Assembly: GCA_009778055.1 (NCBI GenBank)
Contig: WRKN01000075.1
Coordinates: forward strand, 1-10,800
DNA: 10,800 nt
Reading direction: 5' to 3'
Source: Synergistaceae bacterium
GTDB taxonomy: Bacteria > Synergistota > Synergistia > Synergistales > Aminobacteriaceae
In this document: positions 5,770 through 10,800 of the stretch, in pieces
Position numbering within the stretch: position 1 is the stretch's first letter
Layout: each line of letters starts with the position of its first letter
Made by a program: the position numbers and the translations under genes
Notes under the pieces: model-generated
What the model saw: the letters and a program-made list of their open reading frames with translations, nothing else
Databases searched by the model: none
Told to the model about the DNA's origin: nothing

Positions 5770-7863
5770 CTAAGGAAGGGGATAATGATCCCATATTGGA
5801 ACTCCGAGGAAGAACCCTATCTTGAATTCCTCGCTGCCGTACATGGCCGCCAGCTTGACGTTGACGAGGTTGTTGGGGATGTTTATCGCTACTCCGACCT
5901 CCCACGGCGCGGCTATCTTTTCGTAGTCTCCGTCCATCGCGTAGCCGTAGCCGCCAAATACCTCGGTCGCAACGATACCCCAAACGCTGCGCTTGAGGAT
6001 GCGGCGAAACGCGATGTTTGCCCATACCATCCGCTCCGCCTCTATTGGGCTGTTCGATACCGAGTAGAGTTCTTCCGCCGCTCCCAGGTACGCGGCGTGT
6101 CCGTTCGAGTTCATATTGCCCTCGGCGTACCCGAGGCGCAGGTAGGTTCGCCACATGTTGCCGACTCTCAATGGCTTGAAATAAGTCACCCGGTATAGTA
6201 TCTCGTCTAAGTCGGGCCACCAGGCGTTAAAACGCCACGCATGGCCGCTGGTGGGATCCGCCGGGATGTCCAGGGTATCGTAATGCGCGAAAAACGTCGG
6301 CCCTATGGAGTCGTTCCCGCCGGCTCCCTCTATGCGCTCGTAGGCGGCTCCCGCTCCCATTCGCACGTCGCCGACGCGGAAAAGGTAATGCCCTCCCAGG
6401 GAATAACGATCCCACTCGCGATTGCCGTCCGTCGTATTCAGCGCCCACTTCTGCGCCCCCAGCTTGAATTCCCACGAACTCAGCGGCTCCGGCGCGGTCA
6501 GGTACGAAACGTCGAACCCCCACTGATCGCCGACGCGAATCACTCCGCGTATGGAATCCAGATCGCTGAAAACTCCCCTGGCCGTTCCTTTCAGGTAAAG
6601 CCAGCTATACGGGTTGAGGTTGGTCGCGTACCCGGAAAGCCCGATTTCGAGTGCCGAGAGCCTGCGCACGTCTAGCACAAGAATGGCCTGTTCGTCGCCG
6701 GTTCGTTCAAGGCGGTATTCTACGCTGGCTATATCCGGGTTCGCCATCATGTCCCCTGCGGCTCTTTCGACCTCGTCGTTGTCAAACGGCTTGTTTACCC
6801 AGCCTAAAAGTTTCCTGCGCATTTGGATGGCGACCTTGTCCGGCAGGCCTTGTATCCGCACGTCCTGTATCACGGCCGGTCTACTCGGCGTCCTTTGCGC
6901 CAAAACGAAGTCCGGGGCACCGGCTGACAAAGATTTTATTTTTTCGACATTGGCAAGGGCTACCTCTCTTCCGCGCTCGATAATTTCGTTCGCGGCGCTG
7001 CTGTCCAAAAAGGAGAATTCATGCACGTTGGGCGTAATCACCAGATCGGCGAGCAGCGATTCCTCAACCGTGGCGCGGCGCATGAGTATCGTCAGGGACT
7101 GGTCGACTACGTCTATGAAGGAGTTTATCGGACGGTTGCCGGTCGGGGCGTCGGACACGTCGACTCCGATTACCGGAAAGCCAGGGAAAAGTTCTTTTGC
7201 GGTCTCGATGGGCAGGTTGGAGACCAGCCCGCCGTCTACGAGTATGCGCCCGTCTATGTTCCACGGCTCGAAAAACGCGGGAATCGACATGGAGGCCCGC
7301 ATTGCGGAGGGAAGGCTGCCGGAGCGCAGCACCACCTTTTCCCCGGTCTGTATGTCCGAGGCGATGGCGGCGAAAGGAATGGGCAGTTCGTTGAAGTCCG
7401 TGACGTCAACGTGCTTAATGAGCGAAATAAAGTATTGAAACAGCTTGTCCCCGGTCAGTATGCCCAAGGGACCTCCGTGCTTGCCGGACTTCTTGTAAGT
7501 CAGGGCCGATATGGTGTTCATCTTAGCGTTATGGTCGTCTCCCGTGAACACAAACATGGGGCCGGTGTTCTCGGAAAGAAGGGCCGGCAGGTCAAGGTTG
7601 GAAATGATGTGCCGGAGTCCCTCCGAGTCGTAGCCGCTGGCGTTCAAAGCCCCTATCAGCGCCCCTATGCTCGTTCCCACGATGCCCACGACCGGAATTC
7701 CGTGTTCTTCAAGCACCTCTATGACGCCTATGTGGGCGAAGCCTCGCGTACCTCCGCCGGACAACACAAGAACGACCCCCGCCCCGGCGTTTTGCGTCGA
7801 AAAAAACACGCTGAGACATACCAGAAAAAAAACACGAAAGAACAGGCGTGAAGTTTTTCTCAC
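5770..7863 (-). CDS. Patatin-like phospholipase, type Vd autotransporter (PlpD-like)
   Basis: A 697-residue protein with a signal peptide (basic MRKTSRLFFR, hydrophobic to ~22, likely cleavage after NAGA, 25-28). The patatin lipase domain (30-~300) has the oxyanion loop GGGTRG (36-41), nucleophile Ser65 in GTSIG (63-67), and catalytic Asp210 in DGG. A POTRA-like module follows at about 330-403 (VIQDVRIQGLP... to VLDVRR). The last ~290 residues are Tyr/Trp/Gly-rich alternating strands like the 16-stranded Omp85-type barrel of PlpD from Pseudomonas. Known type Vd proteins reach the outer membrane and display or release the phospholipase A domain, hydrolysing lipid acyl esters. Length (PlpD is about 728) and catalytic residues are complete. 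The start is GTG 7863, eight bases after GGAGG (7872-7876). It is the first gene of the minus-strand run and is divergent from ilvD. Domain assignment is strong; secretion and substrate are inferred. Confidence 0.93.
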   Translation of the reverse strand: MRKTSRLFFRVFFLVCLSVFFSTQNAGAGVVLVLSGGGTRGFAHIGVIEVLEEHGIPVVGIVGTSIGALIGALNASGYDSEGLRHIISNLDLPALLSENTGPMFVFTGDDHNAKMNTISALTYKKSGKHGGPLGILTGDKLFQYFISLIKHVDVTDFNELPIPFAAIASDIQTGEKVVLRSGSLPSAMRASMSIPAFFEPWNIDGRILVDGGLVSNLPIETAKELFPGFPVIGVDVSDAPTGNRPINSFIDVVDQSLTILMRRATVEESLLADLVITPNVHEFSFLDSSAANEIIERGREVALANVEKIKSLSAGAPDFVLAQRTPSRPAVIQDVRIQGLPDKVAIQMRRKLLGWVNKPFDNDEVERAAGDMMANPDIASVEYRLERTGDEQAILVLDVRRLSALEIGLSGYATNLNPYSWLYLKGTARGVFSDLDSIRGVIRVGDQWGFDVSYLTAPEPLSSWEFKLGAQKWALNTTDGNREWDRYSLGGHYLFRVGDVRMGAGAAYERIEGAGGNDSIGPTFFAHYDTLDIPADPTSGHAWRFNAWWPDLDEILYRVTYFKPLRVGNMWRTYLRLGYAEGNMNSNGHAAYLGAAEELYSVSNSPIEAERMVWANIAFRRILKRSVWGIVATEVFGGYGYAMDGDYEKIAAPWEVGVAINIPNNLVNVKLAAMYGSEEFKIGFFLGVPIWDHYPLP

Positions 7864-7871
7864 TTCGCATT

Positions 7872-7876
7872 CCTCC
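7872..7876 (-). promoter_or_regulatory. Ribosome binding site for the patatin GTG start
   Basis: GGAGG on the minus strand ends eight bases before GTG 7863, the ideal spacing. An out-of-frame ATG (7868-7870) lies between them, too close to the site to be used. Confidence 0.75.
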
Positions 7877-7884
7877 CAATAAAT

Positions 7885-7896
7885 CTTACTAGTAAG
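7885..7896. promoter_or_regulatory. Perfect 12-base palindrome, possible operator between divergent genes
   Basis: CTTACTAGTAAG equals its own reverse complement. It lies in the 99-base region between the divergent patatin and ilvD starts. It covers the place where the ilvD -35 element would be (relative to TATAAT 7912-7917) and abuts a minus-strand TATACT (7895-7900) that could be the patatin -10. A dimeric regulator bound here could block both promoters. No regulator gene is in the window and the role is inference. Confidence 0.4.
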
Positions 7897-7911
7897 TATA
7901 TCAGCAACTTG

Positions 7912-7917
7912 TATAAT
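7912..7917 (+). promoter_or_regulatory. Probable -10 box of the ilvD promoter
   Basis: A perfect TATAAT 45 bases before the ilvD ATG, in the AT-rich divergent region. A consensus -35 is not evident: the 17-base spacing gives CTAGTA, inside the palindrome. A weak -35 may mean that expression depends on a regulator. The resulting leader would be about 38 bases, too short for a classical attenuator, and no branched-chain-rich leader peptide is seen. Confidence 0.5.
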
Positions 7918-7948
7918 GAAACGAAATCGATGGACGGATGCCTAACTC

Positions 7949-7954
7949 AGGAGG
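7949..7954 (+). promoter_or_regulatory. Ribosome binding site deciding the ilvD start
   Basis: AGGAGG lies eight bases before ATG 7963. It supports that ATG over the upstream in-frame ATG codons at 7909 and 7930, which have no such site; the 7909 ATG also begins just before the -10 box. Confidence 0.85.
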
Positions 7955-7962
7955 GTTTTGTA

Positions 7963-9666
7963 ATGAAAGAAATTAAGGAAATGAAAGATTTGAGAAGCCA
8001 CACCGTTACCAAAGGCGCGGATCGCGCTCCGCACCGCTCCCTTTTCAACGCCTGCGGTTTTACCGCGGAGGAACTGAACCGGCCCCTGATAGGCATAATT
8101 TATGCTTTCAGCGAGATTGTCCCCGGGCACATCCATTTGGACAAACTGGCGGAGGCGGCGAAAGCCGGCGTATACATGGCGGGGGGGACTCCCATCCTGA
8201 TGCCGGTGATCGGGGTCTGCGACGGCATAGTCATGGGGCATGGCGGCATGAGGTACTCCCTGGCGTCCCGCGAGCTGATAGCCGACTCGGTCGAGACGAT
8301 GGCCGCCGCCCACTGCATGGACGGGATCGTTTTGATTCCCAACTGCGACAAGATCGTCCCCGGCATGATAATGGGCGCGGCGCGCCTCAACATCCCGTCC
8401 GTCGTCGTTTCAGGCGGCCCCATGCTGGCGGGGAGGAAGGACGGAAAAGCCATCAACCTCAGCACAAACTTCGAGGCGGTCGGTGCGTACAAAGCCGGGC
8501 TGATCGACGAGGCCGAGCTGCGGGGCATTGAAGAAGCGTCGTGTCCCGGCTGCGGTTCATGCGCCGGAATGTACACAGCAAACTCCATGAACTGCCTGGC
8601 CGAGGCCATAGGTATAGCGCTCCCCGGCAACGGAACGATACCCGCCGTCCACGCGGCCCGCACGCAGCTCGCCAAACACGCTGGAATGAAGGTGATGGAG
8701 CTGCTCGAACGCGGTATCAAACCCCGCGACATCATCAACGAAAAATCCATCACAAACGCCCTGGCGGCGGACATGGCCCTTGGCTGCTCCACCAACAGCG
8801 TGCTGCACCTTCTGGCCATCGCCAACGAAGCCGAAATTCACCTGACGCTTGAAGCGATAAACGAGGTAAGCGGCCGCGTCCCCAATCTTTGCCACCTCTC
8901 GCCAGCGGGCCCGCACCACCTCCAGGATCTTCACGAGGCGGGAGGACTGACCGTAGTGATGAACCAGCTCGCGGAGGCGGGACACATCGACGTCACCGCC
9001 GTCACCGCCACGGGCAAGACCGTGGGGGAAAACATCAAAAGCGCGGTGAACAAGAATCCGGACGTCATCCGTCCGATGGAGAACCCCTACGGCAAGGTCG
9101 GAGGCATTGCCGTCCTTTGGGGAAACATCGCTAAAAACGGCTGCGTTGTGAAACAGAGCGCCGTCGCCCAGGAGATGATGGTTCACTCCGGCCCGGCCCG
9201 GGTATTCGACTCGGAAGAACAGGCAATAGAGGCCATTTACGGAGGAAAAATCATGCCCGGCGACGTGGTGGTAATCCGCTTCGAGGGGCCGAGGGGCGGT
9301 CCGGGGATGCGCGAGATGCTGGCCCCCACGTCGGCCCTCGCCGGAATGAAGCTTGACAAAACCGTCGCGCTCATCACCGACGGCCGTTTTTCAGGCGCGT
9401 CGCGAGGCGCGTCCATCGGTCACGCCTCGCCCGAGGCGGCAGAGGGCGGCGCGATTGGCCTGGTGCGGGAGGGCGATATCATCGAAATCGACATCCCGGC
9501 CCACAAAATCAACGTACTGGTCTCGGACGAAGAGCTTCAAGAGAGGGCGAAGGGACATAAAATTCCGGAGCCAAGGGTCAAGAGCGGCTGGCTTGCGCGT
9601 TATTCAAGCCAGGTGAGTTCCGCCAGCACCGGAGCGGTTATGCGGTTTAACGGATTGCAAGGCTGA
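7963..9666 (+). CDS. ilvD: Dihydroxyacid dehydratase
   Basis: IlvD dehydrates 2,3-dihydroxyisovalerate and 2,3-dihydroxy-3-methylvalerate to the 2-keto acids, the third step of valine and isoleucine synthesis, in the cytoplasm with an Fe-S cluster and Mg2+. The 567-residue product is full length. The three expected cluster cysteines are Cys86 (GVCDGI), Cys128 (PNCDKIVPGM) and Cys200 (GCGSCAGMYTANSMNCL). Asp129-Lys130 follows the second; this Lys is carbamylated in characterised relatives. Ser477 in DGRFSGASRG is the proposed base. The C-terminal GHASPEAAEGGAIGLV signature of the family is present. ATG 7963 has an ideal AGGAGG at 7949-7954. The gene is transcribed alone, divergent from the patatin gene and convergent with ilvB; a hairpin follows. 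The keto acid it makes also feeds leucine and pantothenate synthesis. Confidence 0.98.
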   Translation: MKEIKEMKDLRSHTVTKGADRAPHRSLFNACGFTAEELNRPLIGIIYAFSEIVPGHIHLDKLAEAAKAGVYMAGGTPILMPVIGVCDGIVMGHGGMRYSLASRELIADSVETMAAAHCMDGIVLIPNCDKIVPGMIMGAARLNIPSVVVSGGPMLAGRKDGKAINLSTNFEAVGAYKAGLIDEAELRGIEEASCPGCGSCAGMYTANSMNCLAEAIGIALPGNGTIPAVHAARTQLAKHAGMKVMELLERGIKPRDIINEKSITNALAADMALGCSTNSVLHLLAIANEAEIHLTLEAINEVSGRVPNLCHLSPAGPHHLQDLHEAGGLTVVMNQLAEAGHIDVTAVTATGKTVGENIKSAVNKNPDVIRPMENPYGKVGGIAVLWGNIAKNGCVVKQSAVAQEMMVHSGPARVFDSEEQAIEAIYGGKIMPGDVVVIRFEGPRGGPGMREMLAPTSALAGMKLDKTVALITDGRFSGASRGASIGHASPEAAEGGAIGLVREGDIIEIDIPAHKINVLVSDEELQERAKGHKIPEPRVKSGWLARYSSQVSSASTGAVMRFNGLQG

Positions 9667-9685
9667 TATCATCGGTATGATACAG

Positions 9686-9716
9686 AAGAACGGGCGGCAT
9701 TATGCCGCCCGTTCTT
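9686..9716. terminator. Strong hairpin between convergent ilvD and ilvB, likely bidirectional terminator
   Basis: Fourteen perfect base pairs, AAGAACGGGCGGCA (9686-9699) with TGCCGCCCGTTCTT (9703-9716), close a 3-base loop. The stem lies 19 bases after the ilvD stop and 12 bases before the ilvB stop on the other strand. The T run is built into the stem foot (TTCTTT) and is short, so it is a less classical terminator than the one at 3005-3042, but its place between convergent genes supports the role. Confidence 0.8.
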
Positions 9717-9728
9717 TGTAATACAGAA

Positions 9729-10800
9729 TTACAAAATCATTTTTTCGAGGGACTCCCCTGCCGGAACCATCGGGAAGACTTTGTCGGACTGCGGTATCGC
9801 GAAATGTACCAGAACGGGGCCGGGGATTTCCAGCGCGCGCGCTATCGTCTGCTTCACCTTCGACGGGTCGTCCACGAAAAACGCGTCCACTCCCATTCCC
9901 TGCGCTATTTTCACAAAATCCGGCTTCGAGTTGTAGAGGGTATTTGAATAACGGGCCCCGAAAAACAGCTCCTGCCACTGCCTCACCATTCCAAGGCAGT
10001 TGTTGTCCAGCACGAACACCTTGATGGGAATTCCGTAGCGCGCGCAGGTGTCAAGCTCCTGTATGTTCATCATCGCGCTGCCGTCCCCCGCCACGCACAC
10101 CACCGGCACGTCGGGGCGGGCGAAGTGCACGCCCATAGCGGCCGGGATACCAAATCCCATAGTGCCCAGCCCGCCGGAGGAGATGAACCTTCTGGGATGC
10201 AGGGCTCTGTGGTATTGGGCGGTCCACATCTGGTGCTGCCCGACTTCGGTCGTAACTATCACGTCGCTTTGCGTCACCTCGTCCAAGGCGTCCAGCACCT
10301 GCCACGGATGCACCGCCCCATCAGACGCCTCGCGCCCCAGGGGTTCCGACTTTTCAAATTCCCGGATGCGCTCCATCCAATCCGCGCGCTTCCCCTCGTC
10401 GTGGCCGGCGGACTCCTGGGTCAGCAGCCCCAGCACCCGCGAAGCGTCCCCTATTAGCCACACGTCGGCGTCAATGTTTTTGCGAATCTCCGCACTGTCC
10501 AGGTCGATGTGTATGACGCGCGCGCGCCGCGCGAACTCGGCGGCCTTTCCCGTGCTGCGGTCGCTCAGGCGCGAGCCCACGGCTATGACGACGTCCGCGT
10601 TTATCACCGCGCGGTTTGCCGCCGCGTGCCCGTGCATCCCTATCATGCCCACCCTGTTCGGATGGTTGTCCGGGATAGCCCCTTTGCCCAGCAGCGAGGT
10701 CGTCACCGGTATGCTTAGCTTCTCCGAAAACTCTCTCAGCGCGTCAAACGCCCTGGACACGTTCACCCCGTTCCCGGCAACGATAACCGGGCGCTCCGCG
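9729..10800 (-). CDS. ilvB: Acetolactate synthase large (catalytic) subunit, C-terminal part
   Basis: Acetohydroxyacid synthase condenses pyruvate with pyruvate or 2-ketobutyrate, the first committed step of branched-chain amino acid synthesis, with ThDP, Mg2+ and FAD. The frame stays open to the right edge (it reads RPVIVAGNGVNVSRAF near the edge), so the first ~200 residues, including the ThDP-activating Glu, are outside the window. The central domain has VIAVGSRLSDRSTGK and VIHIDLDSAEIRKN. The ThDP-binding domain has GGLGTMGFGIPAAMG, then GDGSAMMNIQEL with the GDG...N metal/ThDP motif, then LDNNCLGMVRQWQELFF, whose Trp is the conserved substrate-specificity residue. It ends ...SLEKMIL at TAA 9729-9731. 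No ilvN regulatory subunit gene follows it: the hairpin and convergent ilvD come directly after. Related ThDP enzymes such as catabolic acetolactate synthase or glyoxylate carboligase are less likely given the motif wording. Confidence 0.95.
   Translation of the reverse strand, partial: AERPVIVAGNGVNVSRAFDALREFSEKLSIPVTTSLLGKGAIPDNHPNRVGMIGMHGHAAANRAVINADVVIAVGSRLSDRSTGKAAEFARRARVIHIDLDSAEIRKNIDADVWLIGDASRVLGLLTQESAGHDEGKRADWMERIREFEKSEPLGREASDGAVHPWQVLDALDEVTQSDVIVTTEVGQHQMWTAQYHRALHPRRFISSGGLGTMGFGIPAAMGVHFARPDVPVVCVAGDGSAMMNIQELDTCARYGIPIKVFVLDNNCLGMVRQWQELFFGARYSNTLYNSKPDFVKIAQGMGVDAFFVDDPSKVKQTIARALEIPGPVLVHFAIPQSDKVFPMVPAGESLEKMIL

Noticed and set aside
7021..7851. 276-codon plus-strand open frame antisense to the patatin domain
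   Set aside because: Its codons are the complement of the conserved patatin motifs, and it has no ribosome binding site or recognisable features.
5770..7863. Lipoprotein signal in the patatin N-terminus (Cys16)
   Set aside because: The residues before Cys16 are FLV, which do not fit a lipobox (small residue needed at -1), and hydrophobic sequence continues past it; a signal peptidase I site after NAGA fits better.
7909..7962. Upstream in-frame extension of ilvD beginning MYNETKSMDG
   Set aside because: ATG 7909 lies just before the likely -10 box and neither upstream ATG has a ribosome binding site, whereas AGGAGG is ideally spaced from ATG 7963. The extra 18 residues do not resemble the family N-terminus.
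7918..7962. Attenuator or leader peptide for ilvD
   Set aside because: The leader is under 50 bases, has no run of Val/Leu/Ile codons and no paired hairpins.
1..10800. CRISPR array, tRNA or rRNA genes, insertion sequences, phage genes
   Set aside because: No spaced direct repeats, cloverleaf, transposase motif or terminal inverted repeats were seen on either strand.

Overview
The window reads as an ordinary, densely coded stretch of chromosome from a Gram-negative (diderm) bacterium with GC-rich coding sequence and strong GGAGG-type ribosome binding sites. Diderm architecture follows from a secreted patatin fused to an Omp85-like beta-barrel (type Vd autotransporter). The prolyl-tRNA synthetase is the short archaeal/eukaryotic-like form without the bacterial editing insert. 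That combination would suit Synergistota, among other phyla, but this placement is my inference and not proven by the window. No rRNA, tRNA, CRISPR array, insertion sequence or phage gene is visible, and no gap between genes exceeds about 115 bases.

Left region (1-3042, plus strand): the C-terminal part of an S9-family prolyl oligopeptidase-type serine peptidase; then a two-gene unit of a divergent MsrA-like protein and a ketopantoate reductase-family protein, separated by one base. This unit ends at a textbook bidirectional terminator (3005-3042).

Central region (3059-7863, minus strand): a tightly spaced run, transcribed right to left, of patatin-type Vd autotransporter, proS, a 71-residue helical protein of unknown function, and a 320-residue protein with a FIST-C-like C-terminus. 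Gaps are 15, 55 and 22 bases. A TATAAT hexamer in the 55-base gap could give the last two genes their own promoter.

Right region (7864-10800): a short divergent promoter region with a perfect 12-base palindrome separates the patatin gene from ilvD (plus strand). ilvD converges on ilvB (minus strand, truncated by the right edge), with a strong hairpin between them. IlvB (acetolactate synthase large subunit) and IlvD (dihydroxyacid dehydratase) catalyse the first and third steps of valine/isoleucine synthesis. Their product 2-ketoisovalerate is also the precursor of ketopantoate, so a true ketopantoate reductase at 2068-3006 would lie on the same route to CoA, although that protein lacks two expected active-site Asn residues.

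I do not see a clear new multi-gene system. The parts most worth following up are the 71-residue/FIST-like pair, the MsrA-like protein with a remodelled active site, the half-lost zinc site in ProS, and the patatin autotransporter read into proS.
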